Shown here: positions 8,041 to 16,736 of the stretch, piece after piece
How the letters are laid out: each line of letters begins with the position of its first letter
Numbering within the stretch: position 1 is the first letter of the stretch
NCBI GenBank assembly: GCA_047602305.1
Contig: JASGHO010000001.1
Coordinates: 3,410,001 to 3,474,000 of the forward strand
DNA from: Ancrocorticia sp047602305
GTDB taxonomy: Bacteria; Actinomycetota; Actinomycetes; Actinomycetales; Actinomycetaceae
Length of the DNA stretch: 64,000 bases
Reading direction: 5' to 3'
Translations under genes and position numbers: made by a program
Notes under the pieces: model-generated
The model's database searches: none
Told to the model about the DNA's origin: nothing
Seen by the model: the letters and a program-made list of their open reading frames with translations, nothing else

Positions 8041-8123
8041 AAGGATTGAGTTTTTTGGAAAGGGTTGAGCCTGTGGAAGCTCTCCGCGGGCTCAATCCTT
8101 TCCGTTTTCCTCAATTCTTTAGG
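8041..8123. repeat. Dispersed palindromic element, family A, copy 1
   Basis: About 83 bases built as nested inverted repeats: AAGGATTGAG at the left edge, then GGAAAGGGTTGAGCC, a GGAAGCT loop region, GGGCTCAATCCTTTCC, and the degenerate right edge CTCAATTCTTTAGG. The second copy at 46222-46300 shares both arms and the GGAAGCT loop. Both copies are intergenic. Confidence 0.8.
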
Positions 8124-8230
8124 TGACGACGAATCTCCCAGTGATATGCGGCCAAAAAGATGCGGTTCACAGCAAGAAAACAGACTCGGATGGAATAATT
8201 GGCCTGTTACCCGTTTCCGAGGAGGAACAC

Positions 8231-9574
8231 ATGCCCCGATTGTTCGGCACAGATGGAGTGCGCGGGCTCGCAAACCGTGAAATTACAGCGAATCTGGCAC
8301 TTACCCTTGGCGATTCGGCCGCCCGAGTTTTGGTGAAGTCGGTTGAAGGCCGCCGTCCCCGCGCGGTGATTGCACGAGATACCAGAATTTCAGGAGCAAT
8401 GCTTGCTCAGGCGATGGCTGCGGGCCTGGCCTCTGCCGGAGTCGATGTGGAGCACGTGGATGTGCTTCCCACTCCGGGTTTGGCGTTCCTGACCGCACAT
8501 GATGGCATCGATCTCGGCGTGGTGATCTCTGCTTCGCACAATCCGATGCAGGATAACGGCATCAAGTTCTTCGCCGGTGGCGGCTTCAAGCTGGAAGATG
8601 CGCTGGAGGATGAGATTGAGTCTCTCCTGGGCACAACGTGGTCTCGCCCGACGGGCGCCGGTGTTGGTCAGATTACGGCCTCCGCTGGAACGGCTGATGA
8701 GGCCTACATCAATCACCTGGTGAATTCGATTGATGTGTCGCTTGAGGGCCTGAAGATTGTGGTGGATTGCGCCAATGGCGCCACTTCCACGGTGGCTCCC
8801 GAGGCGCTGCGCCGCTGCGGCGCTGAGGTGACCGTCATTAACGCTGCGCCGGACGGCTACAACATCAACGCCAACTGTGGCTCCACCCATCCGGAGCAGT
8901 TGCAGGAAACCGTGGTGGCTATCGGTGCCGATTTCGGCGTCGCGTTTGACGGCGATGCGGATCGTTGCCTCGCAGTGGATCACGAAGGCAACATGGTGGA
9001 CGGCGATCAGATCATGGGGCTGCTGGCTGTTTCTCTCAAGGAGCAGGGGCGTCTGACCAATGACACCTTGGTAGTCACGGTCATGTCGAATCTTGGTCTT
9101 ATCCTGGCGATGAAGGCTGCCGGTATCAAGACTGTGCAGACCGGCGTGGGGGACCGCTACGTGCTGGAGGCGATGCGCGAAGGCAACCATGTTCTTGGCG
9201 GCGAGCAGTCCGGGCACGTGATCTTCCTTGATCATGCGACCACCGGTGACGGCACCTTGACCGCGCTTCTTGTGGCTGCCGAAGTGGCCAAGACTGGCAA
9301 GACGTTGGCGGAGCTCGGATCGATTGTGCAGCGCCTGCCTCAGACGCTCATCAATGTCCCGAACGTCGACAAGCGCAAGGCGGACACCGATGAGGGCTTG
9401 TCCGCCGCCGTTGCTGCGGCCGAGGAGCGCCTGGGCGAGACGGGCCGCGTGCTTCTTCGTCCTTCGGGAACCGAGCCGCTGGTGCGCGTCATGGTTGAGG
9501 CTGCCACGCAAGAGGAAGCGGACACTGTTGCCCAGAACCTTGCTGACGTGGTGAAGGCACGCCTGTCGCTCTAG
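8231..9574 (+). CDS. glmM: Phosphoglucosamine mutase
   Basis: 447 residues from ATG 8231, placed by the strong GAGGAGGAA just upstream and the family start MPRLFGTDGVRG. It converts glucosamine-6-phosphate to glucosamine-1-phosphate for peptidoglycan precursors. The phosphoserine loop GVVISASHNPMQDNG, the metal loop FDGDADR and the phosphate-binding RPSGTEPLVRVM are all present. It works directly after GlmS, encoded 1.8 kb downstream, and lies between ribosomal genes and a membrane protein in the frequent rplM-rpsI-glmM order. Confidence 0.97.
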   Translation: MPRLFGTDGVRGLANREITANLALTLGDSAARVLVKSVEGRRPRAVIARDTRISGAMLAQAMAAGLASAGVDVEHVDVLPTPGLAFLTAHDGIDLGVVISASHNPMQDNGIKFFAGGGFKLEDALEDEIESLLGTTWSRPTGAGVGQITASAGTADEAYINHLVNSIDVSLEGLKIVVDCANGATSTVAPEALRRCGAEVTVINAAPDGYNINANCGSTHPEQLQETVVAIGADFGVAFDGDADRCLAVDHEGNMVDGDQIMGLLAVSLKEQGRLTNDTLVVTVMSNLGLILAMKAAGIKTVQTGVGDRYVLEAMREGNHVLGGEQSGHVIFLDHATTGDGTLTALLVAAEVAKTGKTLAELGSIVQRLPQTLINVPNVDKRKADTDEGLSAAVAAAEERLGETGRVLLRPSGTEPLVRVMVEAATQEEADTVAQNLADVVKARLSL

Positions 9575-9695
9575 CGGCTTCCACAAGGCTGACCATGCGG
9601 GGCTGGCGCCGGGAGTGCTGGCCCCGCATCGTTTACGAGGCCCAGGAATCTCAGAGATTCGTAGGTGCGGCCGTGACCCAGGGAAAGGAGAGAAG

Positions 9696-10298
9696 ATGGA
9701 GGAGTGGATTCTCGCCTCCGCGACATCTCCTTGGGCGCTTGTACTCCTCGTAGTGCTGGTGGCGGCGGACGGATTGGTACCGCTTGTGCCTTCCGAGATT
9801 CTCGTGATCTCGCTTGCCACGTTGGCGCCGCAGGGAGCGGGGCCGTCCTTGTTCGTCCTGGGTTGCGTGGCGTTTGCCGGGGCTTTCGTGGGAGAGAATC
9901 TCGCCTATTACGTGGGCAGTGTGCTCCCGATTGAGCGCATCCGCTACTTTTCCACGGAGAAGGGCAGCCGCCGTCTCGGCGCCGTGCGTCGACGGCTGCG
10001 TACCCACGGCGCCGCCTATATCCTGGCCGCCCGATTCCTTCCCGGGGTGCGGGTGATCGTCAACATCTGTGTGGGGGCTGCGGGCTATCCGCGCTCACGT
10101 TTTGTTGTTCTTGCCGCGGTCACCTCGGTGCTGTGGGCGGCGTTTATGGTGGGGATGGGCGTTGGGGCCGGGCACCTGCTCGCTGGCAAACCACTGCTCT
10201 CCATGGTTGTGGGCGTGGTGGCCGGTACCGTCATTGGCACGGCCATCGATCGGCTACTTTCCCGCCGTCTCAACTCTGACGACGACGGCGTCGAGTAA
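9696..10298 (+). CDS. DedA-family (VTT-domain) membrane protein
   Basis: 200 residues starting MEEWILASATSPW, with GAAAGGAG 6 bases upstream deciding the start. Four or five membrane segments are visible (ALVLLVVLVAADGLVPLVPS; FVLGCVAFAGAFVGENLAYY; and two more near 155-195). The amphipathic loop with ERIRYFSTEKG and RFLPGVRVIVNICVGAAGYP matches DedA proteins, which act in undecaprenyl-phosphate or phospholipid flipping and membrane homeostasis. Its substrate is not known. The last codons (SDDDGVE) are encoded by a copy of the recurring 12-mer GACGACGGCGTC. Confidence 0.85.
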   Translation: MEEWILASATSPWALVLLVVLVAADGLVPLVPSEILVISLATLAPQGAGPSLFVLGCVAFAGAFVGENLAYYVGSVLPIERIRYFSTEKGSRRLGAVRRRLRTHGAAYILAARFLPGVRVIVNICVGAAGYPRSRFVVLAAVTSVLWAAFMVGMGVGAGHLLAGKPLLSMVVGVVAGTVIGTAIDRLLSRRLNSDDDGVE

Positions 10299-10348
10299 CT
10301 CGGCTATCGTAGAGCTCCCGCCAATAGGCAGCTCACGTAACAATGCCG

Positions 10349-11290
10349 CTACAGCTTTCGTAGCCACACCTCGGAGATCTTGTGCTCCGGTCCTTTGCGC
10401 AACACAATGTCGGCGCGCGAACGGGTGGGGGCGATGTTCTCGATGAGGTTGGGGAGGTTGACGCGGCGCCAGATGTCGCGGGCGCGGGCTTCGAGTTCGT
10501 CGTCGGGCATGGAAGCGAACTGGTAGAAGTAGGCGTGCGGGTGGGTGAAAGCACGTTCGCGCAGGCGGAAGATGCGCTCCAGGTACCAGCGCTCCAGGTC
10601 TTCTTCGTCGGCGTCAACGTAGATCGACAGATCGAAGAAGTCAGAGACGGCGAGCTGATCTTTGGTGGCGATACGCGGTGGTTGAAGGACGTTGAGCCCT
10701 TCAAGAATCAAGATATCGGGATGGTTCACCGAGTGAAACGTGCCGGGCACGATGTCGTAGGTGATGTGATCGTAGACCGGTGCGCTGACGTGGGGGACCC
10801 CGGCCTTGACTTGTTTGAGGAAGTTGAGGAGGGCGGACCTGTCGTAGGACTCGGGAAAGCCTTTGCGGTCCATGAGTCCGCGTTCTTCGAGGACCGCGTT
10901 GGGGTAGAGGAAACCGTCGGTAGTGATGAGTTCAACTTTGGGGGTTGCGGGCCAGCGGCGCAAGAGCTCCTGGAGTAGCCTCGCCGTCGTCGATTTTCCT
11001 ACCGCTACGGAACCGGCGATGGCGATAACGAAAGGCGTGCGCTGTTCCTGCAAGCCGAGGAACTCGGAGGTGCGGCGGTGCAGACGCCCGACTTCCGCCG
11101 TATACATCTGCAACAACGCAGATAATGGGCGGTAAATGGCGTCTGCCTCGTCCAACTCGATGGGATCTCCCAGCGAGGAGAGGCGCCGAATATCGTTGCG
11201 AGTCAGTGGCAGCGGTGTCGTTTGTGCCAAGGCGCCCCACTGGTCGTGTGTAAAGGATACGACGTGGGAGAGCGCATGGGTATGGTCCAT
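10349..11290 (-). CDS. coaA: Pantothenate kinase, type I
   Basis: 313 residues, the typical CoaA length. It phosphorylates pantothenate, the first committed step of CoA synthesis. The P-loop IAGSVAVGKSTTARLLQELL lies near residue 90, followed by TTDGFLYPNAVLEERGLM and RKGFPESYD, all diagnostic. It is divergent from glmS with only 73 bases between. A -10 box (TAAGAT on the minus strand, 11304-11299) ends 8 bases before the ATG, so the message is probably leaderless. Confidence 0.96.
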   Translation of the reverse strand: MDHTHALSHVVSFTHDQWGALAQTTPLPLTRNDIRRLSSLGDPIELDEADAIYRPLSALLQMYTAEVGRLHRRTSEFLGLQEQRTPFVIAIAGSVAVGKSTTARLLQELLRRWPATPKVELITTDGFLYPNAVLEERGLMDRKGFPESYDRSALLNFLKQVKAGVPHVSAPVYDHITYDIVPGTFHSVNHPDILILEGLNVLQPPRIATKDQLAVSDFFDLSIYVDADEEDLERWYLERIFRLRERAFTHPHAYFYQFASMPDDELEARARDIWRRVNLPNLIENIAPTRSRADIVLRKGPEHKISEVWLRKL

Positions 11291-11298
11291 AGTGCCAA

Positions 11299-11363
11299 AT
11301 CTTACGGCTTCCAGTGAACGCGTGTGTGTGGGACAGATAGGTAGCGGCAGTTAGAATTGCTAC
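11299..11363. promoter_or_regulatory. Divergent leaderless promoters of coaA and glmS
   Basis: On the minus strand TAAGAT (11304-11299) sits 8 bases before the coaA ATG. On the plus strand TAGAAT (11352-11357) sits 6 bases before the glmS ATG, with GGGACA at 11330-11335 as a possible -35. At these distances transcription would start at or within two bases of each start codon, and neither gene has a ribosome binding site. The two genes thus appear to be expressed as leaderless messages from a 73-base region. Confidence 0.7.
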
Positions 11364-13223
11364 ATGTGTGGAATCGTAGGTTATGTCGGATCAAATGAGG
11401 CGACGAATCGCCCGCTTGATGTCGTATTGGAAGGCTTGGCGCGTCTGGAGTACCGCGGGTATGACTCGGCGGGCGTGGCTATCGCAGGTCCGGAGGGGAT
11501 GAAGTTCGCCAAGAAGGCTGGCCGCCTGGACAACCTGAGGAAGTCGCTGGAGAAGGCTCCGCTGGATCCGGGCACCGCAGCGATTGGGCATACCCGTTGG
11601 GCAACCCACGGTGGCCCCACCGACACCAACGCCCATCCGCACGTGAGCTTCGACGGCCGTGTTGCCGTGGTGCACAACGGCATCATTGAGAATTACCAGC
11701 AGTTGGCCGAGGAACTGGCCGAGCAGGGAATCACTCCGGTATCCGAGACGGATACCGAGATCGCCTCCCATCAGCTGGCACTCGAACTGGCCAAGGACGG
11801 CGATCTGCTCGCTGCCATGTGCCGCCTCGCCTCCCGCTTGGAAGGCTCCTTCACCCTCGTGGGTCTGGAATCGGAGAACCCTGGGGCCCTGGTGGCGGCC
11901 CGCCGCAACTCCCCGCTGGTTGTCGGCCTGGGCGAGGGCGAGAACTTTCTCGGCTCCGATGTGGCCGCCTTCGTGGGCCAGACGCGTCACGCCATGGAGA
12001 TGGGCCAGGACCGCATCGTCCGCATCACCCCCGATTCCGTGCAGGTTGTCGATTTTGACGGCAACCCGGAGGAGGGCAAGACCTTCGAAGTGGATTGGGA
12101 CGTCAGCGCCGCCGTCAAGGGTGGCTACGACACCTTCATGGATAAGGAAATCCACGAGGAGCCCATGGCCGTGGCCGAAACGCTGCGCGGCCGCACCACC
12201 AAGGACGGCCAGCTGAAGTTGGACGAGATGCGTATTTCCGAAGCGGTCATGCGCCGCGTGGACAAGATCATCGTGGTGGCGTGTGGCACCGCCGCGTACG
12301 CCGGTCATGTTGCCAAGTACGCCATCGAGCACTGGTGCCGTATCCCCGTCGAGGTGGAGCTGGCGCACGAGTTCCGCTACCGCGATCCGGTGGTCAACGA
12401 GAAGACCCTGGTGGTGGCAATGTCCCAGTCGGGCGAGACGATGGATACCATCATGGCCATCCGTCACGCCCGCGAGCAGGGCTCCAAGGTGCTGGCCATC
12501 GTCAACACCTACGGTTCCACCATCGCCCGTGAATCCGATGCAGTGCTCTACACCCACGCCGGACCCGAGGTCGCCGTGGCCTCCACCAAGGCCTTCATCG
12601 CACAGATCGCCGCCTGCTACCTGCTCGGCCTGTACCTGGCCGAGCTGCGAGGTAACAAGTACCAGGACGAAGTGGCTACCTACCTCGACGAACTGGGCAA
12701 GATGCCGGGCCGTATCGAAGAGGTCCTCTCCTATGAAGAGGACGTGCGCAACCTGGCGCGCGACATGAAGGACGTCACCTCGGTGCTCTTCCTGGGACGC
12801 CACGTCGGCTTCCCAGTGGCTCTGGAGGGCGCACTCAAGCTCAAGGAAATCGCCTACATTCACTCCGAGGGATTTGCCGCGGGCGAGCTCAAGCACGGCC
12901 CGATCTCGCTGGTGGAAGAAGGCCTTCCGGTCTTCGTCATCGTGCCCACCCCGCGCCGCCCGCTGCTGCACTCCAAGGTTGTCTCCAACCTCCAGGAAGT
13001 CAAGGCCCGCGGCGCTCGCACCATCGCGATCGCCGAGGAAGGCGACGAGGAAGCAGCACAGTACGCGGATCACGTTTTCTGGGTACCCCGCTCCACCCCG
13101 ACGCTCATGATGCCGCTGGTCACCGTGGTGCCGCTGCAGATCTTCGCCTCCGAACTGGCCAAGGTCAAGGGACACGACGTGGACAAGCCGCGTAATCTCG
13201 CCAAGTCCGTTACTGTCGAGTAA
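11364..13223 (+). CDS. glmS: Glucosamine-6-phosphate synthase (glutamine-hydrolysing)
   Basis: 619 residues. It makes glucosamine-6-phosphate from fructose-6-phosphate and glutamine, the entry to UDP-GlcNAc. The N-terminal nucleophile amidotransferase domain starts MCGIVGYVGS with Cys as residue 2. Two SIS domains follow (VACGTAAYAGHVAKY; MSQSGETMDTIMAIRHARE; EGFAAGELKHGPISLVEE), and it ends in the classical DKPRNLAKSVTVE. No glmS ribozyme is visible; the upstream region is only 73 bases and looks leaderless. It pairs with glmM upstream. Confidence 0.98.
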   Translation: MCGIVGYVGSNEATNRPLDVVLEGLARLEYRGYDSAGVAIAGPEGMKFAKKAGRLDNLRKSLEKAPLDPGTAAIGHTRWATHGGPTDTNAHPHVSFDGRVAVVHNGIIENYQQLAEELAEQGITPVSETDTEIASHQLALELAKDGDLLAAMCRLASRLEGSFTLVGLESENPGALVAARRNSPLVVGLGEGENFLGSDVAAFVGQTRHAMEMGQDRIVRITPDSVQVVDFDGNPEEGKTFEVDWDVSAAVKGGYDTFMDKEIHEEPMAVAETLRGRTTKDGQLKLDEMRISEAVMRRVDKIIVVACGTAAYAGHVAKYAIEHWCRIPVEVELAHEFRYRDPVVNEKTLVVAMSQSGETMDTIMAIRHAREQGSKVLAIVNTYGSTIARESDAVLYTHAGPEVAVASTKAFIAQIAACYLLGLYLAELRGNKYQDEVATYLDELGKMPGRIEEVLSYEEDVRNLARDMKDVTSVLFLGRHVGFPVALEGALKLKEIAYIHSEGFAAGELKHGPISLVEEGLPVFVIVPTPRRPLLHSKVVSNLQEVKARGARTIAIAEEGDEEAAQYADHVFWVPRSTPTLMMPLVTVVPLQIFASELAKVKGHDVDKPRNLAKSVTVE

Positions 13224-13231
13224 GGGATTGT

Positions 13232-13260
13232 GGGGCCACGGGCGGTCAGGCCGTGGCCCC
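13232..13260 (+). terminator. Hairpin terminator after glmS
   Basis: GGGGCCACGG (13232-13241) and CCGTGGCCCC (13251-13260) form a perfect 10-bp stem with a 9-base loop, 9 bases after the glmS stop. There is no T run, so the assignment rests on position and stem strength. Confidence 0.65.
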
Positions 13261-13364
13261 GGAGCGGGATCGTAGAGATTGCGCCAATAGGCCCCGTTGG
13301 CTTTCGTGGCCCCAGTGGCCTTGGTGGCGGGATCTCTTGACAGTCACATCACGAGAGGTACCTC

Positions 13365-15050
13365 ATGTTACGCGCCTACCGCAGCGACGATATTCGAGCC
13401 GCTGAAGCACCTTTGTTGGCCGCCGGTGTTCCGCTCATGGAGCGGGCATCCTACGCGGTTGCCAATACCGTGATCTCGCACCGGCGCCGCGCCGGTTTGG
13501 GGATCCCGGGAACCTCGGTGGTGGCCTTGGTAGGCGCAGGCAACAATGGGGGAGATGCGCTCTACGCCGCGGCATACTTGGCGCGGCGGGGTATGGCGGT
13601 GCACGCCGTGGTGTGCGCGGACGCGCACACCACGGGCCTGGTGGCTGCTGAGCGCGCTGGCGTGAGGATCGTCCCGGTGAACGGGGCGGATGAGGCTCGA
13701 GATGTTGTGACGCGGCTGGCCGCTGCCGCCGATGTGTGGCTCGATGGGCTGGTGGGGATTGGTGCGCGTGGTCGCCTGCGCGAGCCGCATGCCACCATCG
13801 TCCGGACTCTCGGTGAGATCCGGGAGCGGGCGGCCGTGGAGCCGCTGGCGGTGGCGATTGATCTTCCCTCGGGTGTGGGAGCCGACGACGGCACCGTGTC
13901 CGGCCCCGCCTTCCGCGCCGATATCACCGTGACCATGGGCGCTCCCAAGCCTGGCCTGGTTCTTGATCCGGGCCGACGTTACGTGGGGGAGCTCGTCGAG
14001 GTTGATCTCGGATTGGTGGAGCACCTGCCCTCCGAGCCCGCCCTGTTGTCGTTGGACGCGCGGGATATCGCCGATCTCTGGGACTATCCCGGGCCGGACT
14101 CGCACAAGTACACGCGTGGTGTTGTGGGCCTCATGACGGGATCCGTGCGTTATCCGGGTGCCGCTCTGCTGTCGGCCGGGGCCGCCCTGGCCGGCGGCCC
14201 CGGCATGGTCCGCTACGCCGGGCCGCGCGAGCTCACCGAATTGGTCATCTCTCACCACCCTGAGATCGTGGCGGATATGGGCCGCGTGCAGGCCTGGGTG
14301 ATCGGCTCCGGAGTGGACATGGACAACGCCGTAGCGGCTGCCGAGGCGGCACGGCGCCTGGAGGAATCCATCACCGAAGGAATCCCGGTGGTCCTTGATG
14401 CCGGTGCCATTGCGCTGGTGCATAGCCTCGACGTTCCCTCCACCGTGGTTCTCACCCCGCATGCGGGAGAGCTGGCAGCGCTCCTCGCCGCGCGCGGCGA
14501 GGCCCTGACACGCGAGGAGATTACTGCCGCTCCGGCACGCGCTGCCCGACTCGCGGCCACCCTCACCGGTGCCACCGTGGTTCTCAAGGGAGCAACCGAC
14601 GTGGTGTGTGGCCCCGACGATCCTCTCTATGCTCAGTCGGGTGCGCCGGGATGGCGAGCAACGGCTGGCGCAGGCGATGTCCTGGCCGGTTTGTTGGGTG
14701 CCATTCTCGCAGGATGGGGCGACGAACTTGCCGAGCTGGGCAAGGGCCGGGGAATCCCCGCTCGGCTCGCGGCAGCGGCATGCTACCTGCATGCCCGCGC
14801 GGCGCAGATTGCGAGCGGCACCGGCACGGTTGCGTCCGGCACGGTTGCGTCCGGCTTGGCTACGTCCGGCCCGGTTTCTTCGGCCTCAGGTACGTCCGGC
14901 ACGGTTGCCTCCGCCACGCATACGTCGACCCCGCTTACCTCCGTCCCAGGCACGTCCGCCCCAGTTGCGTCCAGCTCCGGCCGTCCCATCCGTGCCACCG
15001 AGATTGCGGCAGCGATCCCGGCGGCCATTGCAGAATCGTTGAATTCATGA
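13365..15050 (+). CDS. nnr: Bifunctional NAD(P)H-hydrate epimerase / ADP-dependent dehydratase
   Basis: 561 residues. It repairs hydrated NAD(P)H. The N-terminal YjeF-type epimerase domain spans about 1-220 (VALVGAGNNGGDALYAAAYL; IDLPSGVGADDGT). The C-terminal carbohydrate-kinase-like dehydratase spans about 235-485 (LTPHAGELAALLA; VVLKGATDVV; GAGDVLAGLLGAILA). A Ser/Thr/Gly/Ala-rich block of about 55 residues at 482-540 interrupts the C-terminus and is encoded by imperfect ~15-base tandem repeats (14812-14990). The family ending (RPIRATEIAAAIPAAI) resumes after it. The stop overlaps alr in ATGA. Confidence 0.93.
   Translation: MLRAYRSDDIRAAEAPLLAAGVPLMERASYAVANTVISHRRRAGLGIPGTSVVALVGAGNNGGDALYAAAYLARRGMAVHAVVCADAHTTGLVAAERAGVRIVPVNGADEARDVVTRLAAAADVWLDGLVGIGARGRLREPHATIVRTLGEIRERAAVEPLAVAIDLPSGVGADDGTVSGPAFRADITVTMGAPKPGLVLDPGRRYVGELVEVDLGLVEHLPSEPALLSLDARDIADLWDYPGPDSHKYTRGVVGLMTGSVRYPGAALLSAGAALAGGPGMVRYAGPRELTELVISHHPEIVADMGRVQAWVIGSGVDMDNAVAAAEAARRLEESITEGIPVVLDAGAIALVHSLDVPSTVVLTPHAGELAALLAARGEALTREEITAAPARAARLAATLTGATVVLKGATDVVCGPDDPLYAQSGAPGWRATAGAGDVLAGLLGAILAGWGDELAELGKGRGIPARLAAAACYLHARAAQIASGTGTVASGTVASGLATSGPVSSASGTSGTVASATHTSTPLTSVPGTSAPVASSSGRPIRATEIAAAIPAAIAESLNS
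14812..14990 (+). repeat. Minisatellite inside nnr
   Basis: Imperfect tandem copies of a unit close to ACGGTTGCGTCCGGC, most regular at 14820-14880, encode repeats of the type SGTVASG and TSGPVSS. The length keeps the reading frame, and the flanking enzyme sequence is intact. Such tracts vary in copy number between strains. Confidence 0.75.
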
Positions 15051-16213
15051 CCGAACACCACGAAGCCTTTCCCGCGGTAGCGGATATTGATCTTGATGCC
15101 ATTGGCGAGAATCTTCGTCTGGTTCGCTCCGTCGCCGAGAAGGCGATTCTGGGTGTGGTGAAAGCCGACGCCTACGGGCACGGCCGCGCCGAGTGTGCGC
15201 GCGCGATGCTGAACGCCGGAGCAGAGTACCTCGGCGTGGCCCAGCTTGCCGAAGCGCTGGATCTTCGGCAGGAGGTCGGCCCCGAGCCACGTATTCTCAC
15301 CTGGATTTATGCCCCCGGAGCCCCCTTGGGTGACGCGCTGCGCGCGAACCTGGAGATCTCCGTGGGCGCCCTGTGGGCCATCGATGAGCTCGCGGCAGCG
15401 GCACGGAAAACCGGCATTACGGCCAAGATGCATCTCAAAGTGGACACCGGCATGGCGCGCGGTGGAATCGACCTGTGGAATCTCCCGGAAGCAGCGGGCA
15501 AGGTGCGGGCGGGAGTAGCGGAGGGATTATTCGACGTCGTCGGCCTGTGGAGCCATCTGGCCCGTGCGGACGAACCGGAGTGCGGACTCACCGAACAGCA
15601 GATCGATATCTTCGAAGAAGCGCGCCGCGTCGTCGACAAAGCCGGTCTCGATATCCGGATTCATCATCTGGCTGCCTCCGCGGGTACTCTGTGGCATCCG
15701 AAGGCGCGTTACGACATGGTGCGCCCGGGAATTGCGCTCTACGGCGTCTCGCCCAATTCGGACTACCGAACCGCTCAACAGATCGGCCTGCGAGCTGCGA
15801 TGACGCTCTCGGCGCAGATCATCGCCGAGCGTACGGTTGCCGAAGGAACCGGAATTTCCTACGGTCACACCGATCGTACCGATCGTCCCACCCATCTCGG
15901 CGTGGTTCCGCTCGGATACTCGGACGGTATTGATCGCAAGGCGTCGAATGTTGCCCCGCTTGTCATCGACGGTACCCGGACCCGGATTCGCGGCCGGGTG
16001 TGCATGGATCAATTCGTCACAGAATTGCCCTACGGGGTCGGCGTCGGTGAACGCGCCTGGCTCTTCGGAGATGCGGAATCTGGCCTGCCCACAGCAGATG
16101 AGTGGGCGCAGGCCACCGGAACCATCGGATACGAGATTGTGACCCGTCTTGGCGCGAGGGTGCCGCGGCGCTACCATGGCACCGGCAAGGCTTCATCGCG
16201 CGTCCCGCGATGA
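15047..16213 (+). CDS. alr: Alanine racemase
   Basis: 388 residues from ATG 15047, which overlaps the nnr TGA. It makes D-alanine for peptidoglycan using PLP. The PLP lysine lies in VVKADAYGHG and the second catalytic base, Tyr, in GISYGHTDRT; LKVDTGMARGGI and RPGIALYGV are further family motifs. The longer open frame upstream overlaps nnr out of frame and is rejected as the start. nnr-alr-tsaE is a frequent actinobacterial order. Confidence 0.97.
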   Translation: MTEHHEAFPAVADIDLDAIGENLRLVRSVAEKAILGVVKADAYGHGRAECARAMLNAGAEYLGVAQLAEALDLRQEVGPEPRILTWIYAPGAPLGDALRANLEISVGALWAIDELAAAARKTGITAKMHLKVDTGMARGGIDLWNLPEAAGKVRAGVAEGLFDVVGLWSHLARADEPECGLTEQQIDIFEEARRVVDKAGLDIRIHHLAASAGTLWHPKARYDMVRPGIALYGVSPNSDYRTAQQIGLRAAMTLSAQIIAERTVAEGTGISYGHTDRTDRPTHLGVVPLGYSDGIDRKASNVAPLVIDGTRTRIRGRVCMDQFVTELPYGVGVGERAWLFGDAESGLPTADEWAQATGTIGYEIVTRLGARVPRRYHGTGKASSRVPR

Positions 16214-16232
16214 TGTGAAGAAGGAGGAACCC

Positions 16233-16736
16233 GTGGAGCTAACAATCCCGGAAGCAGACGACATGCGTCACGTGGGCGAGGTACTTGGATCCTTGCTCGA
16301 AGGCGGCGATCTCATCATGCTCGATGGCCCGCTGGGCGCAGGGAAAACAACGCTGACCCAGGGGATCGCTCGCGGTATGGACGTGACCGGACGCGTCGCT
16401 TCTCCCACCTTCGTCATCGCCCAGGTGCATCACTCACGGTGCGGCGGCCCTGAACTCGTCCACGTGGACGCCTACAGGCTCTCCTCCCTTGACGAACTGG
16501 ACGCGCTCGATCTTGACGCCTCGCTCGCAGACTCCGCAACCGTGGTGGAGTGGGGCGAAGGCAAGGTCGAGGTCCTGACCGACGATCGCCTCACCATCAG
16601 AATTGTTCGACCCGAGGGGTCGGACGCGGGTGAGGAGGTCGATGATCTGTCCGTTGACGCCCCCCGCATCCTGAAAATCGAAGGCTCGGGTCCGCGCGCG
16701 CTGGAACTTGTCGAAAGCCTGCGGTCGCGGTTATGA
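16233..16736 (+). CDS. tsaE: tRNA t6A synthesis ATPase TsaE
   Basis: 167 residues from GTG 16233, with AAGGAGGA ideally placed upstream. TsaE is the small P-loop ATPase that works with TsaB and TsaD to attach threonylcarbamoyl to A37 of ANN-decoding tRNAs. Walker A is DGPLGAGKTTLTQGIARGM, followed by the family motif VASPTFVIAQVH and HVDAYRL. The C-terminus is acidic and extended. Its stop overlaps the next gene in ATGA, and tsaB lies one gene further on. Confidence 0.94.
   Translation: MELTIPEADDMRHVGEVLGSLLEGGDLIMLDGPLGAGKTTLTQGIARGMDVTGRVASPTFVIAQVHHSRCGGPELVHVDAYRLSSLDELDALDLDASLADSATVVEWGEGKVEVLTDDRLTIRIVRPEGSDAGEEVDDLSVDAPRILKIEGSGPRALELVESLRSRL

Larger units (their letters stand above)
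7802..8230. other. Intergenic region between rpsI and glmM
   Basis: 429 bases. Contents in order: a good intrinsic terminator (7850-7885), a 20-base direct repeat (7948-7997), palindromic element family A copy 1 (8041-8123), and about 100 bases carrying the glmM start region. No convincing gene. Confidence 0.65.

Noticed and set aside
8390..9820. 476-codon minus-strand frame opposite glmM
   Set aside because: Antisense shadow of glmM and the DedA gene start; no ribosome binding site and no recognisable protein features.
11291..11363. glmS ribozyme upstream of glmS
   Set aside because: The gap to coaA is only 73 bases and contains promoter-like hexamers next to the start codon; there is no room for the ribozyme.
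11391..13175. 594-codon open frame on the minus strand opposite glmS
   Set aside because: It is an antisense shadow of a strongly biased GC-rich gene; its translation is His/Gly/Val-rich without domains, while glmS on the plus strand has every family motif.
13368..14792. 474-codon minus-strand frame opposite nnr
   Set aside because: Overlaps a bona fide two-domain enzyme over its whole length and has shadow-type composition.
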